From the NCBI GenBank assembly GCA_003427395.1, contig BFEA01000015.1, positions 5,266,751 through 5,327,233 on the forward strand: DNA of 60,483 bases. Direction: 5' to 3'. The translations under genes were made by a program, and so were the position numbers. The notes beneath the pieces were generated by a model, which saw only the letters and a program-made list of their open reading frames with translations, was not told the origin of the DNA and ran no database searches. This document shows positions 35,777 through 43,074 of this stretch, one piece after another. This DNA is from Chara braunii. Lineage: Eukaryota; Streptophyta; Charophyceae; Charales; Characeae. Positions within the stretch are counted from its first letter, which is position 1. Every line of letters starts with the position of its first letter.

Positions 35777-35974
35777 TTAACTGTTCCCACCTCGGCAGAT
35801 AGGACAGCTACGGTGAGGATGATGTGGATGTTCACAAGGATACCCAAGGAGAGTTGCGCCAGCACAGCATTCAGCAGGACGGCTAGCACGAACCATCCCA
35901 TCAAAACAGTCCTGACAGAGGACATGTACACATGTCAAAAGAACAGCAGGACGTTCATCACAGTGCGCCATCAT
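35777..35974 (-). pseudogene. RING-finger C-terminus (frame-shifted, copy A)
   Basis: The frame contains CDERPAVLLTCVHVLCQDC, which fits C-x-H-x2-C-x2-C of a C3HC4 RING, and the final pair CPICRGG just before the stop. RING domains recruit ubiquitin-conjugating enzymes. Compared with copy B, about 55 nt are missing just upstream, between GAAGGG and TGTGCCCAAGG. This shifts the frame relative to the Josephin domain and removes a Cys pair. The copy is therefore broken between its two domains. Confidence 0.7.
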
Positions 35975-36681
35975 GCAGTTCTGATAGCGTCCTTGGGCAC
36001 AGACCCTTCAGCACAGACAGCGGTAGTCGCAATAGATTGATAATAGTGATGGCATAGATGATGAATGCCACAACCAAGACGCACCGCGTCTCTGCCCCAA
36101 CAGGTGTCACACAAGAGTCGGTCAATAATCCAGAATAAAGTATGATTCTGCAATGCACCCAAAAACTCGTTTCCGTTGGAAATAGCCTGAATCATCGTCC
36201 CACCATCCCACAGTTCCCACTGGGCGGCTACACGAACGAGTGCCATATAATGCCCGGGTCTGTGTAAAATACAGGCAGAAATATGAGGATGGTCATTGAG
36301 GTCATTGCCTGGCGTCGCATGATGCATAAGAAGGTGGCGACCATGGAAAGCTAACTGTAAGACATTTACAGCAAAGCCTCCTGAGGTAGTATATTTACTA
36401 CCTTCAGGAGGTGGGCTATTATGGTCATACAACAACCGATTTTCAACAGCGTCAAGCTGATAAGCAATCGTAACAAACTGTGACGCAGTATAACATTGAC
36501 GCTGATAAGCCTGTAGGCAGACATTTGTGGCTGTCAAACCACAAGAATTTGGTAGGTCTGCCCGCAGATCCGAATCGGTCACCACCGGAAAGCCAGCTGT
36601 GATCTGGCGGGGTCGGCGCATAAATGACGAACACCGCCGACGTGGCAGAGCAGGTTGTCGGTAAGACAAAGAACCCCTCAA
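35971..36681 (-). CDS. Josephin-type deubiquitinase domain (retroelement-encoded)
   Basis: A 236-codon frame. Cys47 sits in NSCGLTATN, followed by SQFVTIAYQLDAVE, the Josephin helix equivalent to IAHQLDEEE in ataxin-3. TTSGGFAVNVLQLA corresponds to the DSGFFSIQVISNAL segment. His144 lies in HRPGHYMALVRV, and Asp159 in QWELWDGG falls 15 residues after the His, exactly the His-to-Asn spacing of the ataxin-3 triad. Josephin enzymes are cysteine peptidases that cleave ubiquitin chains. The triad is complete with Asp in place of Asn. The frame lies within a retroelement and continues, after a deletion-caused frameshift, into a RING. The start is not certain because the 5' end is truncated. What ubiquitin processing would do for the element is unknown. 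Confidence 0.75.
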   Translation of the reverse strand: MRGSLSYRQPALPRRRCSSFMRRPRQITAGFPVVTDSDLRADLPNSCGLTATNVCLQAYQRQCYTASQFVTIAYQLDAVENRLLYDHNSPPPEGSKYTTSGGFAVNVLQLAFHGRHLLMHHATPGNDLNDHPHISACILHRPGHYMALVRVAAQWELWDGGTMIQAISNGNEFLGALQNHTLFWIIDRLLCDTCWGRDAVRLGCGIHHLCHHYYQSIATTAVCAEGSVPKDAIRTA

Positions 36682-36770
36682 ATTAGCATCAACACGACGT
36701 CAAGAGGAAGGGGGACTAGGAGGGGAGAATGAACGAGCCTGCCGACGTCCCAATATACATATATACATCG

Positions 36771-36860
36771 TCAAACAGAGCTGCCCGGTAAACCGTAGGC
36801 AGAGAGGGAGAAGAGGACAACAAACGAGGGGCTGTGACAAACTGTTTCATTGGAGTTTCA
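36771..36860 (-). mobile_element. Hammerhead element family B, copy 4
   Basis: Truncated within the ribozyme: GAAAC and part of stem II remain (plus GTTTCATTGGAGTTTC), then TATATA. The 3' end CAGCTCTGTTTGACGA is intact. Confidence 0.8.
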
Positions 36861-36901
36861 TATATATCGTCACAAACAGTTTATATATATAGTATATATC
36901 G

Positions 36902-37011
36902 TCAAATAGAACTGCCCGGTAAACCGTAGGCAGAGAGGGAGAAGAGGACAACAAACGAGGGGCTGTGACAAACTGTTTCGTCGGAGTTTCACCGACTCAT
37001 CAGGAGGCTGA
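36902..37011 (-). mobile_element. Hammerhead element family B, copy 5
   Basis: In minus sense it begins TCAGCCTCCTGATGAG, 6 nt past the predicted cleavage site, directly after TATATA. It runs through core, stem II and GAAAC to the usual 3' end GGCAGTTCTATTTGACGATA. This is what a copy of a self-cleaved RNA lacking a few 5' bases would look like. Confidence 0.85.
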
Positions 37012-37023
37012 TATATATATATA

Positions 37024-37580
37024 GTCACAAGAATATCAGCACACAAATGCAAAAAAAAAGGAAAGAAAAAAAAAAGGGAGAAAAACAGGAAAAAATGAAT
37101 TCAGTTTTTTATCTTCTTCCTTATAACTCCCCCTGTTCAGAACCTCTTGCGTACAAGGCCGCCCACGTGGATGTAGGTTGAGCGGCGGCTGCCCCCAACC
37201 CCGTGTGTCATATCGACCCACTTGCACACAGCCAAAGGGCAAAGAGGCAAAGAAAAGAGGAAGGGAACAGCCACAAGCAATAGCACCAAAAACGGATCCT
37301 AGATGACAAGTCCCACATGCACGCACTGCCCCTCCTTCACATGCCAAACGACAGGACAAGACCACCCAGGACAAAACTCTTGTCAACCAGGATGCAGACA
37401 AGGTTACCAAAACAAATTCTACCATATCCATAGAAAAAAAACGGAACCATACAGTAGGTCCGCAAAACGAAATACCCCATAATTGGGGAAGAACAAAGCA
37501 AAAAAAGGGAGAATTAGGAAAATATTTTCTACCATAACCAAAGAAGAGCCTGCTAGCACAGGCCCGACACAACGTCATAG
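37024..37580 (-). mobile_element. Retroelement 3' region, copy D (subfamily)
   Basis: In minus sense the end reads GCTGATATTCTTGTGACTAT. Upstream are the CCACGTGGGC and GTGGGTCGATATGACACACG motifs of the 3' UTR, in a diverged subfamily shared with 37976-38145. A further 300 nt upstream to about 37580 have no match elsewhere in the window and no recognisable domain. Confidence 0.55.
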
Positions 37581-37584
37581 TATA

Positions 37585-37964
37585 CTAGGCTACCAGAGTG
37601 GCCCGGGGTCACTTGCCCGGCCGGGCAAAATAATAATAATAATAATCATAATATAATAATAATAATAATAATAATTTTTATTGAAAATTATTCAAAATTT
37701 GGTGAAGAATTTCGATGTGACCCTGAGGCAAAAGTTGTTCAGTTTATTTTTTTGCATAACATAGGTTTTTTTTCGGATTTTTTGGATTTTTTGGATTTTT
37801 TTTCGGATTTCTTGGATTTCTTGGATTTTTTGGATTTTTTGGATTTTTTGGATTTTTTGGATTTTTTGGATTTTTTTTTTTTTTTTTGGCTGAGACCTTG
37901 CCCGAATCCCTGGTCCTAGCACGGGCTGGCCACCCGGGACCCGGCGGCCCGGCTGGTAGCCTAG
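37585..37964. mobile_element. hAT-like MITE, copy 2 (380 bp)
   Basis: Perfect 12-bp inverted ends, CTAGGCTACCAG and CTGGTAGCCTAG, are flanked by ATAGTATA and ACAGTATA (7 of 8 bases), as an 8-bp target duplication. The interior has AAT repeats (37630-37675), a TGAGGCAAAAGTTG block with TTGCATAACATA shared with 9356-9942, a (GGATTTTTT)n stretch and GC-rich subterminal CCCGG motifs. There is no coding capacity. It sits in the TA-rich spacer between two retroelement 3' ends. Confidence 0.7.
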
Positions 37965-37975
37965 ACAGTATATAT

Positions 37976-38145
37976 CGTCACATGAATATAAGAGAGCAAA
38001 GGCGAAAGAAACAGAAAAAGAAAAATTAAAAAAAATAAATCGTTTTCTTATCTTGCATACCGCCCACGTGGATGTAGGCTGAGCGGCGGCCGCCCCCACC
38101 CCGTGTGTCATATCGACCCACTTGCACACAGCCAAAGGGCAAAGA
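37976..38145 (-). mobile_element. Retroelement 3' UTR fragment, copy C
   Basis: A 170-bp copy of the 3' UTR only (GTGGGTCGATATGACACACG, CCACGTGGGCGG), ending TTATATTCATGTGACGATAT in minus sense. It is severely 5'-truncated and bounded by TATATA on both sides. Confidence 0.75.
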
Positions 38146-38153
38146 TATATATT

Positions 38154-38738
38154 GTCACATTGTGAATCAGAGCGCACAAAAGGGGAAAGAAAAAAGGGGA
38201 AGGGGAAGAGGTAAGGAAAGCTCCACCTGTTCATAACATCTTACGCACAAGGCCAGCCACGTGGATGACAGGTTGAGCGCTGGCTGCCCCCATCCCCGTG
38301 TGTCACAAGGACCCACTTGCACACAGCCAAAAGGCAAAGAGGTAAAGAAAGGGAGGAGGAAACCCTTTTTTCTTTTTTTCTCTTTTTTCTTTTTTTCTTT
38401 TTTTCTCTTTTTCTTTTCTTCTTTTTTTCTTTACCTGCCCCCACCTCGGCAGATAGGACAGCTACGGTGAGGATGATGTGGATGTTCANAAGGATGCCCA
38501 AGGAGAGCNGCNCCAGCACAGCATTCTGCAGGACGGNTAGCACGAACCATCCCATCAAAACAGTCCTGACAGAGGACGTGTTGTCCACATGTCAAAAACA
38601 CGGCAGGGCGTTCATCACAGTGCGGCATCATACAGTTCTGATAGCGTCCTTGGGCACAATAGGGACAACGTGTATCTGGGTGATAGGGATGTGTACAATG
38701 AGGAAATGTTGGACACCCTTCAGGACAGACGGCGACAG
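38154..38738 (-). mobile_element. Josephin-RING retroelement, copy B
   Basis: Starts in minus sense inside the Cys-rich region (CTGTCGCCGTCTGTCC) directly after TATATA. It contains the complete RING frame and stop, an A/G-rich stretch, the 3' UTR, and the end CTCTGATTCACAATGTGACA before TATATA. Several N bases lie at 38490-38537. A 14-nt scrap of the same terminus follows at about 38751-38764. Confidence 0.75.
38431..38735 (-). CDS. Cys-rich RING-finger segment (retroelement-encoded)
   Basis: The longest undamaged version of the C-terminus. It reads VCPEGCPTFPHC, then RCPYCAQGRYQNC, CDERPAVFLTCGQHVLCQDC and finally CPICRGGGR before TAA. The spacing from CPYC or NCMMPHC through C-x2-H-x2-C-x2-C to CPIC matches a RING or RING-like zinc fold. 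Copy A has the canonical C-x-H at the same place. An extra Cys/His cluster precedes it. RING domains act as E3 ubiquitin ligases; catalytic competence here is inference. The 5' end of the protein is missing and three residues are unresolved because of N. Confidence 0.7.
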
Positions 38739-38770
38739 TATATATATATTGTCACACTGTGAATATATCA

Positions 38771-39193
38771 TCAAACAGAGCTGCCCGGTAAACTGTAGGC
38801 AGAGAGGGAGAAGAGGACAACAAACGAGCGGCTGTGACAAACTGTTTCGTCGGAGTTTCACCGACTCATCAGGAGGCTGAACCCTCAACAGTCTGCAGAC
38901 TCATCAGGAGGCTGAACCCTCAACAGTCTGCAGAATCCCCGAACCTGATGATTACACTGTTAAGTGATAATCCACCTTAACCCCGGCTGTGGTTACGCAT
39001 CAACAACTGCCCGACAACTGATAACCTGAGGTGGGCATCAACCACTGCCCTCAAGGTACCTGTGATGAAAATCACCACAGACTGTCGGTTCACACACCAT
39101 CACAAGCCACTCTACAGACTGTCGGTTCACAACCCATCACATTCCAGCAAAACACCCACGGTAGTTTGTCACAGCCCCTAGTTTGTTGTCCTC
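38771..39193 (-). mobile_element. Hammerhead element family B, copy 6 (long)
   Basis: One of two long copies. It holds the usual 3' end (38771), a full ribozyme (38838-38895), a partial duplicate of ribozyme bases (38899-38932) and about 230 nt of upstream body shared with 41821-42040 (GACTGTCGGTTCACA and CTCAAGGTACCTGTGA). A 31-bp inverted repeat, 38813-38843 against 39163-39193 with 29 matches, brackets the ribozyme and body. Confidence 0.75.
38838..38895 (-). ncRNA. Type III hammerhead ribozyme (family B, GUU site)
   Basis: Minus-strand order: stem III arm CAGACTGT, cleavage triplet GUU, stem I GAGG/CCTC with a 6-nt loop, CTGATGA, stem II GTCGG/CCGAC with loop TGAAACT, GAAA, and stem III arm ACAGTTTG. 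Every core base is canonical. GUU obeys the NUH rule but usually cleaves more slowly than GUC. Predicted cleavage lies between 38887 and 38886. Confidence 0.87.
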
Positions 39194-39230
39194 TCTCTCT
39201 CTCTCTCTCCCTCGCACGTGCGCGCGCGCC

Positions 39231-39292
39231 AAACCGAGCTGCCCGGTAAACCGTAGGCAGAGAGGGAGAAGACAACAACAAACGAGGGGCTG
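39231..39292 (-). mobile_element. Hammerhead element family B, copy 7 (fragment)
   Basis: A 3'-end fragment from AAACCGAGCTGCCCGG to GAGGGGCTG on the plus strand. With the inverted fragment at 39163-39208 and the intervening CT and GCGCGC tract it forms a local foldback. Confidence 0.75.
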
Positions 39293-39299
39293 TATATTT

Positions 39300-40108
39300 G
39301 TCACACAGTGAATGTCACACTGTGAATCAGAGCACAAAGGCGGAAAAAGACGAAACAAAAAAAGGAAAGAACGAAGGATAGCTCCGCATGTTCAACACCT
39401 CTTACGTACAAGGCCAGCCACGTGGATGACAGGTTGAGTGCTGCCCCCATCCCCGTGTGTCACAAGGACCCACTTGCACGCAGCCAAAAGGCAAAGAGGT
39501 AAAGAAAAGGAGGAAACCAAACTTCACAGAGGCAAGAGAAAGAGAAAGGGATTCCGTCAAAGAAAAGACGAGGGAAGAGGAAGGCCTATCAATCAAACAA
39601 AACAAATGACACATCCCACAGATAAACCAATTGCCACTGTCACAGCAAAGTTCAACCTATTCTTTCTTTTCTTTTCTTTTTTCTTGTTTTCTTATTACTT
39701 GTTTTCTTTTTTCTTGTTTTCTTTGTTCTTTTCTTCCGCATTTTTTTTTTCTTTTTTTCTTTTCGTTTTATCAATTTTTTCTTTCTTCTTTCTTCAACTC
39801 CGTATCTGTTACTAGTGTTGAAAGCCTTATCTGTCCTACAAAAATTAGTGTTGCTCCTGACCTGCTTCTTGATTCTATTGGCCAATCAGGAAGAGGAGCC
39901 CCCACCCCGGCAGATAGGACAGGCACGCTGAGGATGACGTGGATGTTCACAAGGCTACCCAAGGAGAATTGCACCAGCACAGCATTCAGCAGGACGGCTA
40001 GCACGGACCATCCCATCAAAACAGTCCTAACAAAGGACATGCTGTCCACATGTCAAAAAAACAGCAAGATGTTCATCACAGTGCGGCATCATCCAGTCCT
40101 GATAGCGT
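39300..40108 (-). mobile_element. Josephin-RING retroelement copy E, 3' segment
   Basis: Minus sense: a degraded RING frame (CDEHLAVFLTCGQHVLC, then a stop where CQDC should continue, later CPICRGG), T/C-rich DNA, and the 3' UTR (39405-39520) ending CTGATTCACAGTGTGACATT. At 40108 it breaks off within the Cys-rich codons and is joined to a segment of the same element in the opposite orientation. Confidence 0.7.
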
Positions 40109-41250
40109 GCCAAGACGGATCTCTCCGATTCAGTGTATTTGATAAGACTGTTGCATGGGATTTTCATGTGATACGATATCCTAATGCAACGTCGAACATT
40201 TCATCTCATCAGCCTGCAGGTGTGTTCACCGGCCAGCTTACGCGGTCTGGGCATATTTGTGACAATTGGCATGATTTCAGAACTGCGGCAGTCATGCTTG
40301 TCCACCCGTCGTTTGCTTTGGCCATGCTCCTTTGACATTGGCCCGAGGATGGACTTGTTACACTAGTGCTCGCCTGCGTCGACACCTTATACATGTGACT
40401 CGACGTACACAATGGCTTCGCCGTATGCCTCGCTGGTCCGTGCGCATCATCCTCTTCCACCTTCTCCTCCCATTCCTTCCCTTCTCCTTCTCCCTCTCCC
40501 CCTCCTCCTCCCCCTTCCTCTTTTCCATCTTCTCATCCTCCCCCCCCTCCCCCTTCTTGTCCATTTCCCCCTCCTCTCCACTTCCCCCTTCTCCTCCTCC
40601 TCCCCGTCCTTCCCCTTCCCTTCTCCCTCCCCCTCCCTCTCCTTCTTCTTCTACTTCCCCTTCTTCTTCCCCTTCCGTCTACTTTCTTCTTTATCCTTTT
40701 CTTCCTCTTCTTCTTCTACTCCCCCTTCTTCTTTCCCTTCTGTCTACTTCTTCTTCTTCTTTATCCTTTTCCTCTTCTTCTTCTTCTTCTTCTTCTTCTT
40801 CTTCTTCTTCTTGCCTCCTCTAGTCTGTCTTCTTCTTCCCCTTATTCCAACTCATTTTCGTTTTTCCCTCGCCAACACCCTGCACGCCGGCTGAGATCGG
40901 CCCCTCCCTTATCTTCGTTGTCTGAATACGTCGTCAGGTTCGTTCATTCTCTCCTCCTCCCAGTTCCCCTTCCTCTCGACGTCGTGTTGATGCTAATCTG
41001 CCGGATTCTTCGTCTTAACGACAACCTGCTCTGCCACGTCGACCGTGTTCGTCTGCAACCGCGCCGGATCAGACCTGGCTTTCCAGAGGTGACCGATTCC
41101 GATCTGCGGACAGATCTACCAAATACTTGTGGCTTGACAGCCACAAATGTCTGCCTACCTCAATGGCTTATCAGCGTCAATGTTACACTGTACCCCATTT
41201 TGTTACAAATGCTTATCAGCTTGACGCTGTTGAAAATCAGTTGTTGGTAG
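40109..41250 (+). mobile_element. Retroelement copy E, inverted 5' segment (RT to Josephin)
   Basis: Plus sense: RT C-terminal codons (40113-40450), a CTT/CCT-rich stretch encoding a Pro/Ser-rich linker (40450-40815), a leader matching copy A (GTTCATTCTCTCCTCC, GACGTCGTGTTGATGCTAAT), and the N-terminal half of the Josephin domain. This is the only linkage in the window between RT and Josephin. An inverted 5' part joined to a 3' part is the layout left by twin priming in LINE insertions. Confidence 0.65.
40113..40450 (+). pseudogene. Reverse transcriptase C-terminal fragment
   Basis: The frame reads FSVFDKTVAWDFHVIRYPN, then SNISSHQPAGVFTGQLTR, then HICDNWHDFRTAAVMLV and a stop at 40335. A shift then gives RLRRHLIHVTRRTQWLRR. 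This matches, as I remember it, the conserved C-terminal (thumb) region of a large family of animal and algal retrotransposon RTs. The pattern there is DKxxdFxFxIvxyPxxxSNIPxxpayGvyxsQLxRxxRxC. The catalytic YxDD region lies upstream and is not present in the window. The RT class (LINE-like or Penelope-like) is undecided. Confidence 0.55.
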
Positions 41251-41397
41251 CAATCGTAACATAATGGGATGCAGTGTAACATTGACGCTGATAAGCCATT
41301 GAGGTAGGCAGACATTTGTGGCTGTCAAGCCACAAGTATTTGGTAGATCTGCCCGCAGATCCGAATCGGTCACCACTGGAAAGCCAGGTCTGATCTA
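41074..41397. repeat. Inverted repeat of the Josephin N-terminus
   Basis: The plus arm (about 41074-41250) and minus arm (41397 back to about 41252) both encode DLPNTCGLTATNVCLP and the following QRQCYT region. They meet with almost no loop. Both share an insertion (CTACCTCAATGGC) absent from copy A, so they come from the same subfamily. Each arm has a frameshift after NVCLP. The Josephin catalytic Cys is kept in both; the His region is missing. Confidence 0.8.
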
Positions 41398-41448
41398 TAT
41401 ACATATATCGTCAAACATTGTCAAACAGAGAAAATATATATATCGTCA

Positions 41449-41660
41449 CAAACAGAACTGCCCGGTAAACCGTAGGCAGAGAGAGAGAAGAGGACAACAA
41501 ACGAGGGGCTATCGTCAATATAGATATATCGTCATATGTTTGTCGTCATATATTAATATAATCAAACTGAGCTGCCAGGTACACCGTAGGCAGAGAGGGA
41601 GAAGAGGACAACAAACGAGGGGCTGTGACAAACTGTTTCGTCGGAGTTTCATCGACTCAT
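41449..41660 (-). mobile_element. Hammerhead element family B, copies 8 and 9
   Basis: Copy 8 (41449-41510) stops at GGGGCT before the ribozyme. Copy 9 (41572-41660) stops within stem II (plus GTTTCATCGACTC), then TATATA. Both have the normal 3' end next to TGACGATAT-like sequence. A 10-nt scrap of the 3' end lies at 41420-41430. Confidence 0.75.
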
Positions 41661-41691
41661 ATATATTATATATCGTCATATATATACATAG

Positions 41692-42188
41692 TCAAACAGA
41701 GCGGCCCAGTAAAACCGTAGGCAGAGAGGGAGAAGAGGACAACAAACGAGGGGCTGTGACAAACTGTTTCGTCGGAGTTTCACCGACTCGTCAGGAGGCT
41801 GAACCCTCGACAGTCTGCAGAATCCCCTAACTGACTACACTGTAAGTGATAACCCAAACCGCGGCTTTGGTTAAGCATCAACGACTGCCCAACAACTGAT
41901 ACCCTGAGGAGGGCCACCAACCACTGCCCTCAAGGTACCTGTGACGAAAATCAAAGCAGACTATCACTCACACACACCAGATGGAAAACTCTACAGACTG
42001 TCGGCTCACACCCCATCACGAGCAAGCAAAACACTCACGAAACAAAGAAAGGTCTGTCACAGCCAAAAAATACACTCCAGACAACGTCGCTGGCATTAAA
42101 ACACAGCAAGGCCGCGAAGTGACGGCCCTGACCACTGCCGCTCGACCTGATCGGAGAAAACCGTAGCAGGGTGCTAGCAAAGTCGTGG
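41692..42188 (-). mobile_element. Hammerhead element family B, copy 10 (longest, about 497 bp)
   Basis: Bounded by TA-rich DNA on both sides. Minus sense: about 370 nt of non-coding body, the ribozyme (41760-41817), and the 3' end. GGCTGTGACA (41752-41761) pairs with TGTCACAGCC (about 42055-42064), the same bracketing seen in copy 6. No protein frame or pol III promoter is visible. It is the best candidate for a master-like copy. Confidence 0.75.
41760..41817 (-). ncRNA. Type III hammerhead ribozyme, intact (family B, GUC site)
   Basis: Minus strand: CAGACTGT, GUC cleavage triplet, stem I GAGG/CCTC, CTGACGA, stem II GTCGG/CCGAC with loop TGAAACT, GAAA, ACAGTTTG. Stem III has 8 pairs with one G-U. 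All conserved positions are satisfied; predicted cleavage lies between 41809 and 41808. This is the most complete family B ribozyme in the window. Confidence 0.9.
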
Positions 42189-42198
42189 TATATATCGT

Positions 42199-42259
42199 CA
42201 AACAGAGCTGATAAACTGTTTCGTCGGAGTTCCACCGACTCATCAGGAGGCTGAACCCT
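42199..42259 (-). mobile_element. Hammerhead element family B, copy 11
   Basis: Minus sense starts GGGTTCAGCC straight after TATATA, 1-2 nt past the predicted cleavage site (the ambiguity is one T shared with the TA repeat). Core, stem II and GAAAC are intact. An internal deletion then joins ACAGTTTAT to CAGCTCTGTTTGACGATA. Confidence 0.85.
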
Positions 42260-42442
42260 ATATATTGTCACATTGTGAATCCTATATATCATCACACCGT
42301 GTATCGGAGCGGAAAGGCGAGAAATATATATATTATAAATTATATATATCGTCACATGAATATCAGAGCGCAAAGGCGAAAAAAAACAGAAGAAAACAAA
42401 ACAAAAAAAAAAATCGTTTTTTTTTCTTAATATATATATCGT
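42260..42442 (-). mobile_element. Very short retroelement 3'-end copies
   Basis: Three scraps of the retroelement terminus separated by TATATA: about 42267-42281 (complement of GATTCACAATGTGAC), 42290-42325 and 42350-42425. They are 15, about 35 and about 75 nt long, all in the same orientation. Confidence 0.65.
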
Positions 42443-42520
42443 CACAAATAGAACTGCCCGGTAAAACGTAGGCAGAGACAGAGAAGAGGACAACAAACGA
42501 GGGGCTGTGACAAACTGTTT
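42443..42520 (-). mobile_element. Hammerhead element family B, copy 12
   Basis: Ends at GTTTC on the plus strand and is followed directly by CACAAGAGTATCAGAGTGCA, the terminus of the retroelement subfamily seen at 37024. One insertion has landed exactly at the end of another. Confidence 0.75.
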
Positions 42521-42740
42521 CACAAGAGTATCAGAGTGCAAATGCGAACAAAAAGAACAAAAAGGAAAAAAGAAAGAAAAACAAGAAAAAATGAATTCAA
42601 TTTTTAATCTTCTTCCTTATAACTCCCCCTGTTCAGAACCTCTTGCTGCCTATACCGTCGAATACAACTGTTCAGAACCTCTTGCTGCCTATACCGTCGA
42701 ATACATACATGTGTGTGTGTGTCCATAGAAAGACAGAGAA
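42521..42740 (-). mobile_element. Retroelement 3' UTR fragment with 39-bp duplication
   Basis: The terminus (complement of TGCACTCTGATACTCTTGTG) and the ATCTTCTTCCTTATAACTCC block match 37024-37140. A unit starting TGTTCAGAACCTCTTGCTGC is then doubled (about 42628-42705). Confidence 0.6.
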
Positions 42741-42749
42741 CTCGACTAT

Positions 42750-43025
42750 GACAGCGCAGGCAAAGAGGGAAACGAGGACAACAAACAAGGGGCCGCCGCT
42801 GACTGTTTCCTCGGAGTTTCACCGACTGACTCATTAGGAGCGGCTGGGCCCTCCTCTACAGTCCCCTAACCGATGATGGTACTGTTCAGTGACATCAACG
42901 ATTGCCGGACAACTGATACCCCTCCGCAGAGGTGGGGACCACAAACCACTGCGCACTGCCCTTAAGGGGACCTGTGACGAAAATTAAAGCAGACTATCAC
43001 TCGCCCACACCAGGCGGAAGACTCT
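42750..43025 (-). mobile_element. Hammerhead element family B, copy 13 (diverged)
   Basis: The body matches copies 6 and 10 (AAAGCAGACTATCACTCG, GGACAACTGATACC). The ribozyme at about 42795-42855 is disrupted: the core reads CTAATGAGTCAG, stem I is altered and the cleavage site is lost. This is an old, inactive copy. Confidence 0.65.
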
Positions 43026-43074
43026 GCTCCGCAGAATGGATATGCTTATACACACATACATGCCTATATATCGT

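Larger units (their letters stand above)
35438..36752 (-). mobile_element. Josephin-RING retroelement, copy A
   Basis: Minus-sense order: a 5'-truncated start in a proline/serine-poor leader, a Josephin domain (35971-36681), RING codons (35777-35974, frame-shifted), an A-rich stretch, and then a 3' UTR. The UTR contains GTGACACACGGGGATGGGGG and CCACGTGGCTGGCC and ends TTCACAGTGTGACAATATAT. The same UTR and terminus recur at 38154-38738 and 39300-39520, and diverged at 37024-37580 and 37976-38145. A constant 3' end, variable 5' ends and TA-rich tails are typical of non-LTR-type retrotransposition. No RT is left in this copy; a linked RT fragment is found in the copy at 39300-41250. Confidence 0.7.

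Noticed and set aside
38771-42188. Two long hammerhead copies as the LTR pair of one retrozyme
   Set aside because: They are in direct orientation about 3 kb apart, but the interval is filled with independent insertions of other elements and lacks a primer-binding site or polypurine tract that I could identify. Separate insertions explain it better.
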